The notes: generated by a model from the sequence alone, not told the origin. Counted from the stretch's first letter, positions 1-9,139 are shown. The stretch is 16,864 bases of DNA from Prevotella sp. UBA5387 (GCA_002407775.1 DHOP01000033.1:1-16864), one strand, 5' to 3'. Program-made: numbers and translations.

Positions 1-2013
1 TTGCACATAGGACTTTGGGCGGGGGTATATGTCCCCGCCGATATTTACGCCCGCTACCTCCGCCTGAAAAAAGAGGAGGTAGTTTTTATATGCGGTAGCG
101 ATGAGCACGGAGTACCCATCACCTTACGCGCAAAGAAGGAGGGCATCACACCCCAAGAGGTGTGCGACCGATACAACAAGATCATTAAAGACTCTTTCAA
201 GGAGTTTGGCATCTCGTTTGACGAGTTTGGCCGTACCACGTCTGAGACTCATCATAAGTTCGCCGCTGACTTTTTCCGCAAATTATACGATGATGGCAAG
301 CTCGTCGAACAGGAGTCGGAGCAGCTCTATGACGAAGAGGCGCACCAGTTCTTAGCTGATCGTTACATCATGGGTACTTGCCCTCATTGCGGTAATCCCA
401 ACGCCTACGGTGACCAATGCGAGAAGTGCGGCTCAGACCTAAGCCCCATGGAGTTGATCAATCCGCACTCCACCATATCTGGATCTCAGCCTGTCATCAA
501 GAAGACCAAGAACTGGTACTTGCCTCTAAACGAGTATCAGGAGAAGCTAAAGCAGTGGATTCTAGAAGGACATAAAGAATGGCGGTCCAACGTCTACGGC
601 CAATGCAAGAGTTGGTTGGATATGGATTTGCAGCCCAGGGCTATGACTCGCGACCTCGACTGGGGTATTCCCGTACCTGTCGAAGGTGCTGATGGCAAGG
701 TGCTCTACGTATGGTTTGATGCCCCTATTGGTTATATCTCCAATACCATTGACCTCTGCGAGAGCGATGCTGAGCGCTGGGGGAGCTGGGAAAAGTGGTG
801 GAAAGACCCAGAGACACGTCTCGTTCACTTCATCGGCAAGGACAATATCGTGTTCCATTGCCTCATCTTCCCAACGATGCTTAAGGCATACGGCGATTTT
901 GTGTTGCCTGACAACGTACCAGCCAATGAGTTCCTCAACCTCGAAAACGATAAGATTTCGACCAGTCGCAACTGGGCGGTGTGGTTGCACGAATACCTCA
1001 TCGATTTCCCTGGAAAGCAGGATGTGTTGCGCTATGTCCTCACAGCCAACGCACCTGAGACCAAAGACAATAACTTCACATGGAAGGATTTCCAGGAGCG
1101 CAACAACTCGGAATTGGTGGGAATCTATGGCAACTTCGTGAATCGTGCACTGCAATTGACGCAGAAATATTGGAAGGGCGTAGTGCCAGAGTGTGGTGCA
1201 TTGCTGCCCGTTGACGAGCAGGCTATCGCCGAGTTCAAGGATGTGAAGGAGCGTATGGAGCAAAACCTCGATGCCTTCAAGTTCCGCGAGGCACAGAAGG
1301 AAGCCATGAACCTTGCTCGTATCGGCAATAAATACATCACGGAGTGTGAGCCTTGGAAGGTTTGGAAGACCGATCCGAAGCGCGTGGAGACGATCCTCAA
1401 TATCTCGCTTCAGCTCGTGGCCAACCTAAGCATAGCCTTCGAACCATTCCTCCCCTTTAGCAGCAAGGATCTTCGCGACATGATTGGACTTCCCAACTTT
1501 GACTGGACACAGCTAGGCAGCACCGAACTGCTTCATGCAGGAGACGTTCTACCAGAGCCACATCTGCTCTTTGAGAAGATTGAGGACGAAGCCATCCAAG
1601 CTCAATTGGATAAGTTGGCTGCTACCAAGAAGGCCAACGAGTCTGCCCAAGCCGACAAGGAGTATGTGGCAAAGCCTATCAAGGAAGATGTTTCCTTTGA
1701 CCAATGGGAGAAACTTGATATCCGTGTGGGTCACATCAAGGCCTGCGAAAAGTTGAAGAAGAGCAACAAACTATTGCAATTTACCATTGATGACGGTAGT
1801 GGAAAAGACCGCACCATCCTTTCGGGTATCGCCAAATATTACGAGCCCGAACAACTAATTGGCAAGGACGTGCTGTTTATTGCCAATCTCCCAGCTCGCA
1901 AGATGATGGGCGTGGAGAGCCAGGGTATGATTCTAAGTGCCGTGGACAGCGACGACTCATTGGCGGTAACGACAGTGTTACGCACAGTCAAGCCAGGCTC
2001 GCAAATCAGCTAA
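1..2013 (+). CDS. metG: methionyl-tRNA synthetase, 5'-truncated by window edge
   Basis: Cytosolic enzyme that charges tRNA-Met with methionine using ATP. The frame is open from base 1 and begins inside the class I signature (HIG at codons 2-4), so about 20 N-terminal residues lie outside; the TTG at base 1 is not the real start. Visible parts: the Rossmann catalytic core with GSDEHG and WGIPVP; a zinc knuckle with Cys127, Cys130, Cys140 and Cys143; KISTS at 318-322, the family's version of KMSKS; an alpha-helical anticodon-binding domain; and a C-terminal Trbp111-type tRNA-binding domain (about 566-670, with KLDIRVG and GMILSA). The stop is followed by a palindromic repeat array. Two oddities: the expected HIGH reads HIGL followed by Trp, and Asp209 stands where the relatives I remember have Gly in the LDMGLQPRA stretch. 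Identification is secure. Confidence 0.97.
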   Translation: MHIGLWAGVYVPADIYARYLRLKKEEVVFICGSDEHGVPITLRAKKEGITPQEVCDRYNKIIKDSFKEFGISFDEFGRTTSETHHKFAADFFRKLYDDGKLVEQESEQLYDEEAHQFLADRYIMGTCPHCGNPNAYGDQCEKCGSDLSPMELINPHSTISGSQPVIKKTKNWYLPLNEYQEKLKQWILEGHKEWRSNVYGQCKSWLDMDLQPRAMTRDLDWGIPVPVEGADGKVLYVWFDAPIGYISNTIDLCESDAERWGSWEKWWKDPETRLVHFIGKDNIVFHCLIFPTMLKAYGDFVLPDNVPANEFLNLENDKISTSRNWAVWLHEYLIDFPGKQDVLRYVLTANAPETKDNNFTWKDFQERNNSELVGIYGNFVNRALQLTQKYWKGVVPECGALLPVDEQAIAEFKDVKERMEQNLDAFKFREAQKEAMNLARIGNKYITECEPWKVWKTDPKRVETILNISLQLVANLSIAFEPFLPFSSKDLRDMIGLPNFDWTQLGSTELLHAGDVLPEPHLLFEKIEDEAIQAQLDKLAATKKANESAQADKEYVAKPIKEDVSFDQWEKLDIRVGHIKACEKLKKSNKLLQFTIDDGSGKDRTILSGIAKYYEPEQLIGKDVLFIANLPARKMMGVESQGMILSAVDSDDSLAVTTVLRTVKPGSQIS

Positions 2014-2024
2014 CACATGGTGAT

Positions 2025-2134
2025 TCAAATTAGAACACGCAGTGAATCAAATTGATTCACTGCGTGTTTCAATTTGATTTACTCGGTGAATCAATTTGTT
2101 TTACTTCGTGAATCAATTTGATTCACACCATGAA
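2025..2134. repeat. five-copy 22-bp palindromic tandem repeat
   Basis: Five abutting 22-bp units at 2025-2046, 2047-2068, 2069-2090, 2091-2112 and 2113-2134. Each begins TCAAWTT, most continue GATTCAC or GATTTAC, and four of the five end GTGAA or ATGAA. Because each unit ends in GTGAA and the next starts TCAA, the joins form palindromes such as GTGAATCAAATTGATTCAC. The strongest hairpin is 2034-2068, with 17-bp arms around a single central base. Further hairpins are 2069-2099 (13-bp arms, one mismatch and one G-T) and 2108-2126 (perfect 9-bp arms). The array starts 11 bases after metG and may act as its transcript end, but there is no proper T-tract. The units are contiguous without spacers, so this is not CRISPR. 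Confidence 0.9.
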
Positions 2135-2226
2135 CTCTTATCTATCGCTATCGCTAAACATTCTTTCTTCCTCTTAAGAAAACCCAAAAAACACAATGGC
2201 AACATACACATGATGAATAATTTGAG

Positions 2227-2234
2227 TAATTTTG
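2227..2234 (+). promoter_or_regulatory. TAATTTTG -7-like box before the DUF4294 gene
   Basis: TAATTTTG matches the Bacteroidetes -7 consensus TAnnTTTG and lies 10 bases before the ATG at 2245. No TTTG or TTG is found about 20 bases further upstream. If the box is used, the leader would be only a few bases long. Assignment is tentative. Confidence 0.35.
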
Positions 2235-2244
2235 CCTTTCCGAT

Positions 2245-2895
2245 ATGAGCAGGAAGATTGTCATATTGATATTCACCTTTATGGCTATTGCTATGAGTGG
2301 CTTTGCTCAAAGTAATGATAGGCCTGGACATGTAAACCCCGAAGATCGTGTGGTTGACATGGATAATCCAACATTTGTGCCCATGGTGAAGGTTGGGAAT
2401 GTAGCTTACGGCGGTGATTCCATTCAGTATGTGGAGTTCAATGACGTATGGGTATTCTCTAAGCCTGTTTTCAAAAATGCCGAGCAAAGGGCTGCCTACA
2501 ACAGACTGGTGGCCAATGTGAAGAAGGTCTTGCCTATCGCCAAGGAGGTAAATAAGATAATTATAGAGACTGGTGACTACCTTGAGACGCTGCCCAATAA
2601 GAAGGCGCGTGATGCACATATGAGGTATGTTGAGGAGAGTATCAAGAAGGAATATACTCCGAGAATGAAGAAACTTTCCTATAGTCAGGGAAAGTTGCTT
2701 ATCCGACTGATTTACAGAGAGACCAATAGCTCAAGTTATGAACTGATCCAAAGTTTCCTTGGTCCTATCCGCGCTGGCTTTTATCAGGCTTTTGCTTGGG
2801 TCTTTGGTGCCAGCCTAAAGAAAGATTACGATCCCAATGGAGTGGACCGTCTCACCGAGAGGATAGTGCTACAGGTAGAGGCTGGACAACTATAG
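2245..2895 (+). CDS. secreted DUF4294 family protein
   Basis: A 216-residue protein of unknown function. Residues 1-22 look like a signal peptide: MSRK, then a hydrophobic run (IVILIFTFMAIAMSGFA) ending at a likely cleavage site before Gln. Residues of about 65-210 fit my memory of DUF4294, a family common in Bacteroidetes: a VKKVLPIAKEVNKII helix, a TGDYLETLPNKKARDAHM stretch, a basic segment KEYTPRMKKLSYSQGKLLIRLIYRE, then RAGFYQAFAWVFGASLK. It is probably periplasmic or membrane-associated. The ATG at 2245 is preferred because the next in-frame Met would destroy the signal peptide. It lies between metG and leuS on the same strand, but the leuS promoter downstream suggests a separate transcript. 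No catalytic residues are evident. Confidence 0.85.
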   Translation: MSRKIVILIFTFMAIAMSGFAQSNDRPGHVNPEDRVVDMDNPTFVPMVKVGNVAYGGDSIQYVEFNDVWVFSKPVFKNAEQRAAYNRLVANVKKVLPIAKEVNKIIIETGDYLETLPNKKARDAHMRYVEESIKKEYTPRMKKLSYSQGKLLIRLIYRETNSSSYELIQSFLGPIRAGFYQAFAWVFGASLKKDYDPNGVDRLTERIVLQVEAGQL

Positions 2896-3020
2896 GATTA
2901 TTTACCTTGTTGTACTTCTCGTCTGATAAGGGTAATTCTTATCGCTCAATGGTTTATCTTTCCTAACCCTTACTGGGGAGAATGGGTGCTAAATGCCATT
3001 TTTCTTTTCACTCCAATTCC

Positions 3021-3051
3021 TTTGTCCTTTCTGTTTTTTCCAGTAACTTTG
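3021..3051 (+). promoter_or_regulatory. Bacteroidetes-type promoter for the leuS operon
   Basis: TTTG at 3021-3024 and TAACTTTG at 3044-3051 are separated by 19 bases, which fits the -33 TTTG and -7 TAnnTTTG of the Bacteroidetes primary sigma factor. Transcription would start near 3058, giving a leader of about 40 bases before leuS. A five-codon ATG-to-TAA frame (3064-3081) lies in that leader. Confidence 0.7.
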
Positions 3052-3096
3052 CATCGGTCTATCATGAATGCAAAGAAATAATTACTTTTATCAGAT

Positions 3097-5958
3097 ATGG
3101 AATACAATTTCGCCGAAATTGAAAAGAAATGGCAACAGCGCTGGGTAGCGCAGCAAACCTATAAGGTTACTGAAGATCCCTACCGTCCAAAATATTACGT
3201 ACTCAACATGTTTCCTTATCCATCAGGAGCCGGACTACATGTTGGACACCCTTTAGGATATATTGCAAGCGACATCTATGCACGTTTTAAGCGTCTCAAG
3301 GGCTTCAACGTGCTTAACCCCATGGGTTATGATGCCTATGGTCTTCCTGCCGAACAGTATGCTATCAAGACCGGACAGCATCCTGCCATCACCACCGAAC
3401 AGAATATCAGCCACTATCGCGAGCAGCTTGACAAGATTGGATTCTGTTTCGATTGGAACCGCGAAGTGCAAACCTGCGACCCTAAATATTACCATTGGAC
3501 ACAGTGGGCGTTTCAGCAGATGTTTGAGTCTTATTATGACTATGACCTGAAACGTGCACAACCTATCAGCCAACTGATAAACTATTTCGAGAACAATGGC
3601 ACCAATCTGCTTCACGTAGCGCAGAGTGACGACACCCTGTCATTCACTGCCGAGGAGTGGAAGGCCATGGATGAGAAGCAACAGAGCGACGTGTTGATGA
3701 ACTATCGTATCGCTTATAAGGGTGAGACGATGGTCAATTGGTGCGCCGGTCTTGGTACGGTGTTGGCCAATGACGAGGTTGTCAACGGCCTTTCTGTGCG
3801 TGGAGGTTTCCCTGTTGTGCAGAAGAAGATGAGTCAGTGGTGTCTTCGTGTGTCAGCTTATGCTCAGCGTTTGTTAGATGGTCTTAATACCGTCGATTGG
3901 AGTGACTCTATCACAGAGACACAGAAGAACTGGATAGGGCGCAGCGAAGGTACAGAGGTAGAGTTCTCTGTGAAGGACAGCGACGTACACTTCACTATCT
4001 TTACGACTCGTGCCGACACTATGTTTGGTGTTACTTTCATGGTCCTTGCACCTGAGAGTGAGTTGGTGGACCAGTTGACCACGGAAGACCAGAAGGAAAC
4101 GGTGAAGGAATATTTGGACTATGTAAAGAGTCGCACTGAGTTGGAACGCATGTCAGACCATAAGGTGACAGGTGTCTTCACAGGTTCATATGCCATCAAC
4201 CCCTTTACCTCGGAAGCTATCCCTGTGTGGGTTTCAGAGTATGTGTTGGCGGGTTACGGCACTGGCGCTATTATGGCAGTGCCTGCTCATGACAGTCGCG
4301 ACTATGCCTTTGCCAAGCATTTCGGCTTGCCCATCGTTCCGCTAATCGAAGGCGCTGACATATCCGAAGAGAGTTTTGATGCCAAGGAAGGTATCGTGGC
4401 CAACTCACCAGCTGAGGGCAAGCAGAGTCTAGACGGGTTCAGTCTGAATGGTCTCTCTGTAAAGGAAGCCATCGCTGCCACCAAGCAATTTGTAACAGAT
4501 AAGGGTATAGGACGCGTAAAAGTGAATTTCCGTATCCGTGATGCCATATTCTCACGCCAGCGCTATTGGGGCGAGCCATTCCCTGTTTACTACGATCACG
4601 GCATCCCAAAGATGATACCTGAGGAGTACCTTCCCATAGAGTTGCCAGCGATTAAGGAATATAAGCCCACCGAGACGGGCGAGCCACCATTGGGTCGTGC
4701 AGAGAAATGGGCATGGAACACGAAACATAATCGCATAGTAAAGAATACCCTCATTGACGAGAAAACGGTGTTCCCCATTGACCTTTACACCATGCCAGGC
4801 TTCGCTGGTTCAAGTGCCTACTACCTAAGGTATATGGACCCGCATAACGAGACTGCTTTGGTTTCCATGTCTGCTGACCAATACTGGAGACATGTTGACC
4901 TCTATGTGGGCGGTACGGAGCATGCCACAGGACACCTCATTTATAGTCGCTTTTGGAACAAGTTCCTCTGTGACTTAGGTGTGAGCTGCGAGGAAGAGCC
5001 ATTCCAGAAGCTCGTGAACCAAGGTATGATCCAGGGCCGAAGCAATTTTGTTTATCGTGTAAACGAACTGAGTCATGATGACAAACCTGTCTTCGTAAGC
5101 TATAATCTGCGCAAGAACTATCAGGACGTAACACCTATCCATGTCTGGATTAACCTTGCAAAGAATGATATCCTTGACGTCGAGGCATTCCGTAAGTGGA
5201 GTCCTGAGTATGCCAATGCAGAGTTTATCTTGGAGGATGGCAAGTATATTTGCGGATGGGCTGTTGAGAAAATGTCGAAGTCTATGTACAATGTTGTCAA
5301 CCCAGACGATATTGTTCGTGACTACGGAGCAGACACCTTGCGTCTCTATGAGATGTTCCTTGGACCGGTTGAGGCCAGCAAACCATGGGACACTAATGGC
5401 ATAGACGGATGCTTCCGCTTCCTCAAGAAGTTCTGGAACCTATTCTGGGACAACCGCGCCGACAAGTTTATCGTGGACGATGAGGCTCCGTCGAAGGAGA
5501 GTTTGAAGAGCGTTCATAAGCTTATCAAGAAGGTAACTGGTGATATAGAGACTTTCTCTTATAACACAAGTATATCGGCATTCATGATCTGCGTGAATGA
5601 ATTGCAACAACAGAAGTGCCATAGCCGTGAGATTTTGCGTCTGTTGGCTATCCTCATTGCACCCTTCACACCTCACATTGCTGAGGAGTTGTGGGAGCAG
5701 TTGGGTGAGAGTGGTTCTGTCTGCGATGCCCAGTGGCCTGAATGGAACGAAGATTTCCTTAAGGAAGACGAGGTTCAATTGACAGTGAGCTTCAATGGAA
5801 AGGCACGTTTCCAGAAGACTTTCGTCGCTGATGCGACCAAGGAAGACATCGAGAAGCAGGCACTTGCCGATGATCGTTGCGCCAAGTACATGGAAGGAAA
5901 GCAGGTGGCTAAGGTCATCGTTGTGCCAGGAAAGATTATCAATATCGTTTTGAGATAA
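3097..5958 (+). CDS. leuS: leucyl-tRNA synthetase
   Basis: Charges tRNA-Leu with leucine and hydrolyses mischarged products. The 953-residue protein is complete. Class I signature HVGH is at residues 48-51 (preceded by PYPSGAGL) and KMSKS at 725-729. The CP1 editing domain lies between, with the threonine-rich TTRADT at 303-308 and the conserved editing Asp402 in AHDSRDYAFA, which I align to E. coli Asp345. A leucine-specific insert just before KMSKS runs from about 645 to 720 and is longer than in E. coli. The anticodon-binding helices start near 765 and a small C-terminal domain ends the protein. The start is supported by the usual N-terminal MEYNFAEIEKKWQ and the promoter at 3021-3051. It is the first gene of a probable operon, with 41 bases to the next gene. 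Confidence 0.98.
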   Translation: MEYNFAEIEKKWQQRWVAQQTYKVTEDPYRPKYYVLNMFPYPSGAGLHVGHPLGYIASDIYARFKRLKGFNVLNPMGYDAYGLPAEQYAIKTGQHPAITTEQNISHYREQLDKIGFCFDWNREVQTCDPKYYHWTQWAFQQMFESYYDYDLKRAQPISQLINYFENNGTNLLHVAQSDDTLSFTAEEWKAMDEKQQSDVLMNYRIAYKGETMVNWCAGLGTVLANDEVVNGLSVRGGFPVVQKKMSQWCLRVSAYAQRLLDGLNTVDWSDSITETQKNWIGRSEGTEVEFSVKDSDVHFTIFTTRADTMFGVTFMVLAPESELVDQLTTEDQKETVKEYLDYVKSRTELERMSDHKVTGVFTGSYAINPFTSEAIPVWVSEYVLAGYGTGAIMAVPAHDSRDYAFAKHFGLPIVPLIEGADISEESFDAKEGIVANSPAEGKQSLDGFSLNGLSVKEAIAATKQFVTDKGIGRVKVNFRIRDAIFSRQRYWGEPFPVYYDHGIPKMIPEEYLPIELPAIKEYKPTETGEPPLGRAEKWAWNTKHNRIVKNTLIDEKTVFPIDLYTMPGFAGSSAYYLRYMDPHNETALVSMSADQYWRHVDLYVGGTEHATGHLIYSRFWNKFLCDLGVSCEEEPFQKLVNQGMIQGRSNFVYRVNELSHDDKPVFVSYNLRKNYQDVTPIHVWINLAKNDILDVEAFRKWSPEYANAEFILEDGKYICGWAVEKMSKSMYNVVNPDDIVRDYGADTLRLYEMFLGPVEASKPWDTNGIDGCFRFLKKFWNLFWDNRADKFIVDDEAPSKESLKSVHKLIKKVTGDIETFSYNTSISAFMICVNELQQQKCHSREILRLLAILIAPFTPHIAEELWEQLGESGSVCDAQWPEWNEDFLKEDEVQLTVSFNGKARFQKTFVADATKEDIEKQALADDRCAKYMEGKQVAKVIVVPGKIINIVLR

Positions 5959-5999
5959 GCGCCGTTGATGGCATTTGACGTGTTAATGCAACTGTAATT

Positions 6000-7019
6000 A
6001 TGAGCTTGAGGAACAAATTTCAAGGGAAGATAGACAAGGCCTACGTCTGCAGTGAGCTTCGCGATTATCTTGGAATGACATTCGGAGTGATGTTGTTCTC
6101 TTTCGGATGGGCTACATTCCTTCTTCCCTACGAGATTGTTACCGGCGGTGTTACGGGTATCTGTGCTATCATATTCTACGGCACCGGTATCCCCGTGAGC
6201 TACACGAACTTCATCATCAATGCCTTTTTACTTGTCGTTGGTCTGCGCGTCCTCGGCTTTAAATTTCTTGTCAAGACCATCTATGCCACGCTCTTGCTTA
6301 CCGTGATGCTTGGCATTGCCCAGGATATAATGACCAATCCCGAAACAGGAGAGCTCTATCAACTGATGGGTAAAGGCAACGATTTCATGTCGCTCGTCAT
6401 AGGTTGCTGTATCACTGGCATATCGTGGGCTATCGTCTTTCTCAACAATGGCTCTACTGGCGGCACGGATATCGTAGGTGCAAGCATCAACAAATACTAC
6501 AATATCTCTCTTGGAAAGATATTTGTGATGGTCGACATAGTCATCATCGGCTCCTCTTACTTCATGTTTGAGGGCAAGGGTTATGAGACTCTCTTGATTT
6601 GGCGGAAGATTGTTTTTGGCCTGTGTACTATGTTCATTGAGACATCGATGCTTGACTTTGTAATGAGCAAACGGCGTTCGAGTGTGCAGTTTATGATATT
6701 TACCACAAAGGATAAGGAAATCTCTGCCGCCATTGCCAAGGCTACAGACCACAGTGTAACACTGCTCGACGGTCATGGATGGTATTCAGGCAAAGCCATG
6801 AAGGTTGTCTGCGTGCTGGCCAAGAAATCAGAAAGCCAGGTGATTTTCCGACTCATCAAGATTATCGATCCTAAGGCCTTCGTAAGTCAAAGTGATGTTA
6901 TCGGAGTCTTTGGAGAGGGCTTTGATAGAATCAAAGTAAGAGTAAAGCAGAAGCATATCGACGATACATTACCGCCTGAAATGATAGATTCTAACGACGA
7001 AACTCAGAAAACGTCATGA
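6000..7019 (+). CDS. YitT family integral membrane protein (DUF2179 C-terminus)
   Basis: A 339-residue inner-membrane protein. The first 215 or so residues contain several hydrophobic segments (around 27-50, 55-75, 83-105, 130-155, 170-190, 200-220) with the family landmarks LLPYEIVTGGVTGI and NNGSTGGTDIVG. The rest is a soluble DUF2179 domain (about 230-315), with FTTKDKEISAAI, the sequence TLLDGHGWYSGK and an IDPKAFVSQSDVIGVFGEGF end. The function and substrate of the family are not established; a transporter role is often assumed. It follows leuS by 41 bases and its TGA overlaps the ATG of rdgB in ATGA (7016-7019), which suggests translational coupling. A charged tail of about 20 residues follows the DUF2179 domain. 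Confidence 0.93.
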   Translation: MSLRNKFQGKIDKAYVCSELRDYLGMTFGVMLFSFGWATFLLPYEIVTGGVTGICAIIFYGTGIPVSYTNFIINAFLLVVGLRVLGFKFLVKTIYATLLLTVMLGIAQDIMTNPETGELYQLMGKGNDFMSLVIGCCITGISWAIVFLNNGSTGGTDIVGASINKYYNISLGKIFVMVDIVIIGSSYFMFEGKGYETLLIWRKIVFGLCTMFIETSMLDFVMSKRRSSVQFMIFTTKDKEISAAIAKATDHSVTLLDGHGWYSGKAMKVVCVLAKKSESQVIFRLIKIIDPKAFVSQSDVIGVFGEGFDRIKVRVKQKHIDDTLPPEMIDSNDETQKTS

Positions 7020-7615
7020 AAATAGTATTTGCAACAAACAACAAACATAAGCTTCAGGAAATTCGCGAGATTCTTGGCCCAAACTTTGAGATAGTATCAT
7101 TGGCCGACATCGGGTGCTATGAGGATATCCCCGAGACAGGCAATACACTAGAGGAGAATGCTCACCAGAAGGCGGAATATATCTTCGACCATTATCACAT
7201 CGACTGTTTTGCCGATGATACCGGGCTCGAGGTGGATGTCCTCGGTGGCAACCCAGGCGTTCACTCTGCCCGATACGCCGAGGGAACGGACCATGACAGC
7301 AATGCCAATATGGATAAACTGTTGAGTGAGCTTGGTGATGCGACAAACCGCAAAGCACGTTTCCGCACGGTCATCTCACTCATTACGATGGAAGGGGATA
7401 ACCCACTATGCAGTCGGGAATATCAGTTTGAAGGGGAGGTTTGTGGCCGCATCGATACAGAAAAGCATGGCACAGAGGGCTTCGGTTATGACCCATTGTT
7501 CATCCCAGACGGTTATGACAAGAGCTTTGCAGAACTCGGAGAGGATATCAAAAACCAAATCTCCCATCGTGCCAGAGCCGTGGCAAAGCTCGCTGACCAT
7601 CTCAAAAGCGAGTAA
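7016..7615 (+). CDS. rdgB: RdgB/HAM1 non-canonical purine NTP pyrophosphatase
   Basis: Hydrolyses ITP, dITP and XTP to monophosphates, keeping deaminated purines out of DNA and RNA. The 199-residue protein is a typical full-length member. Visible motifs: the N-terminal nucleotide-binding FATNNKHKLQEI (residues 5-16), FADDTGLEV with metal or catalytic Asp67 and Asp68, NPGVHSARYA, GFGYDPLF at 155-162 and the C-terminal SHRARA starting at 183. The start overlaps the stop of the yitT-like gene by four bases, and cysS follows after 27 bases, so it is in the middle of the operon. No anomalies are visible. Confidence 0.97.
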   Translation: MKIVFATNNKHKLQEIREILGPNFEIVSLADIGCYEDIPETGNTLEENAHQKAEYIFDHYHIDCFADDTGLEVDVLGGNPGVHSARYAEGTDHDSNANMDKLLSELGDATNRKARFRTVISLITMEGDNPLCSREYQFEGEVCGRIDTEKHGTEGFGYDPLFIPDGYDKSFAELGEDIKNQISHRARAVAKLADHLKSE

Positions 7616-7642
7616 ACAACATCATATTTAACAGACATCAAG

Positions 7643-9139
7643 ATGACTACGCAACAGAATTTTTTGATTTACAATACGCTCTCGAGGAGCAAAGAGCTTT
7701 TCAAACCACTTCATGCACCCAATGTGGGTATGTATGTCTGTGGTCCGACGGTCTATGGTGACCCACATTTAGGTCATGCGCGTCCTGCCATCACCTTTGA
7801 TCTGCTCTTCAGATATCTGAAGCATCTTGGTTATAAAGTGCGCTACGTGCGCAACATCACCGACGTGGGGCATCTCGAACATGATGCTGACGAAGGCGAT
7901 GATAAGATTGAAAAGAAAGCTCGACTCGAACAGTTGGAGCCCATGGAGATAGCCCAATACTACACAAGGCGTTATCATCAGGCGATGACAAGGCTTAATG
8001 TGCTTCCCCCAAGCATAGAGCCCCATGCAACCGGACACATCATCGAGCAGGAGGAACTGGTCAAGCAGATACTTGAAAGTGGCTTTGCCTATGAGAGTAA
8101 TGGCTCTGTTTACTTCGACGTTGAGAAGTATGACCAGGTGCATCATTACGGCATCCTTTCAGGACGCAATCTGAAAGATATCATCAATAATAGTCGCGAA
8201 TTGGCTGGTACAGGCGAAAAGCACAACCAGGCTGACTTTGCACTATGGAAGAAGGCACAGCCGGAGCATATCATGCGCTGGCCCAGCCCATGGGGAGACG
8301 GTTTCCCTGGCTGGCACTGCGAGTGCACAGCGATGGGTCGTAAGTACCTGGGCAACCACTTCGATATCCATGGTGGCGGAATGGACTTAGTCTTTCCACA
8401 TCACGAATGCGAGATAGCGCAGGCCGTAGCAAGCCAAGGTGACCAGATGGTGCACTATTGGATGCACAACAATATGATTACCATCAACGGACAGAAGATG
8501 GGTAAGTCGCTTGGCAACTTCATCACCTTGGAGCAGTTCTTCAAAGGCGAACATGAGTTGTTGACCCAAGCTTACTCGCCTATGACTATCCGGTTCTTCA
8601 TCCTTTCGGCTCACTATCGTAGCACGGTGGACTTCTCTGATGATGCCTTGCAGGCGGCCAAGAAGGGACGGGAGCGACTGATGAATGGTATTTCTGATCT
8701 CGATCGTATCACACCAACTAAGGGTAGCCAGCCAGAGGTGGCTAAGTTTGTCTCGACATTACGCCAGCGCTGCTATGACGCTATGAACGATGATATGCAG
8801 ACTCCGCTAGTGATCAGCGCACTTTTTGAAGCATGCCATATGGTGAACACACTTGTGGACCACAAGTCGAAGATCTCTGAGGCAGACTTGAAGGAACTTA
8901 GTGATACGATGCGTCTGTTTACTTTTGATCTTCTCGGACTTAAAGACGAGAAGGGTGAGGGTAATGAGGAACGTGAGAAATCCTTTGGTAAGGTGGTTGA
9001 TATGGTTCTTCGCCTACGTCAGCAGGCCAAGGAAGCTAAGGATTGGGCTACCAGTGACCAAATCCGAAATGCCCTTACCGAAGCAGGATTCGAAGTAAAG
9101 GACACCAAGGATGGTGCCACTTGGAAACTTAATCACTAA
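7643..9139 (+). CDS. cysS: cysteinyl-tRNA synthetase
   Basis: Charges tRNA-Cys with cysteine. The 498-residue protein is complete. HLGH is at 42-45 and KMGKS at 285-289, a variant of KMSKS that I remember from other Bacteroidetes. The zinc site that selects the cysteine thiol is intact: Cys33, Cys228, His253 and Glu257, with the same spacing as E. coli Cys28, Cys209, His234 and Glu238. The DALR and C-terminal anticodon-binding parts follow (about 350-498), ending with the WATSDQIRNALTEAGFEVKD motif typical of the family. It is the last gene of the leuS operon, 27 bases after rdgB. The strong stem-loop at 9373-9422 is the likely transcript end. Confidence 0.98.
   Translation: MTTQQNFLIYNTLSRSKELFKPLHAPNVGMYVCGPTVYGDPHLGHARPAITFDLLFRYLKHLGYKVRYVRNITDVGHLEHDADEGDDKIEKKARLEQLEPMEIAQYYTRRYHQAMTRLNVLPPSIEPHATGHIIEQEELVKQILESGFAYESNGSVYFDVEKYDQVHHYGILSGRNLKDIINNSRELAGTGEKHNQADFALWKKAQPEHIMRWPSPWGDGFPGWHCECTAMGRKYLGNHFDIHGGGMDLVFPHHECEIAQAVASQGDQMVHYWMHNNMITINGQKMGKSLGNFITLEQFFKGEHELLTQAYSPMTIRFFILSAHYRSTVDFSDDALQAAKKGRERLMNGISDLDRITPTKGSQPEVAKFVSTLRQRCYDAMNDDMQTPLVISALFEACHMVNTLVDHKSKISEADLKELSDTMRLFTFDLLGLKDEKGEGNEEREKSFGKVVDMVLRLRQQAKEAKDWATSDQIRNALTEAGFEVKDTKDGATWKLNH

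Noticed and set aside
562..1263. A 233-codon minus-strand open frame within metG
   Set aside because: It lies opposite a well-conserved synthetase core, and its peptide has no recognisable domain. It is a shadow of metG.
2025..2134. CRISPR array
   Set aside because: The 22-bp units abut with no spacers and no cas genes are present.
3064..3081. A five-codon frame (ATG to TAA) in the leuS leader
   Set aside because: It contains no leucine codons, so it does not fit a leucine attenuator, and a frame this short is expected by chance.
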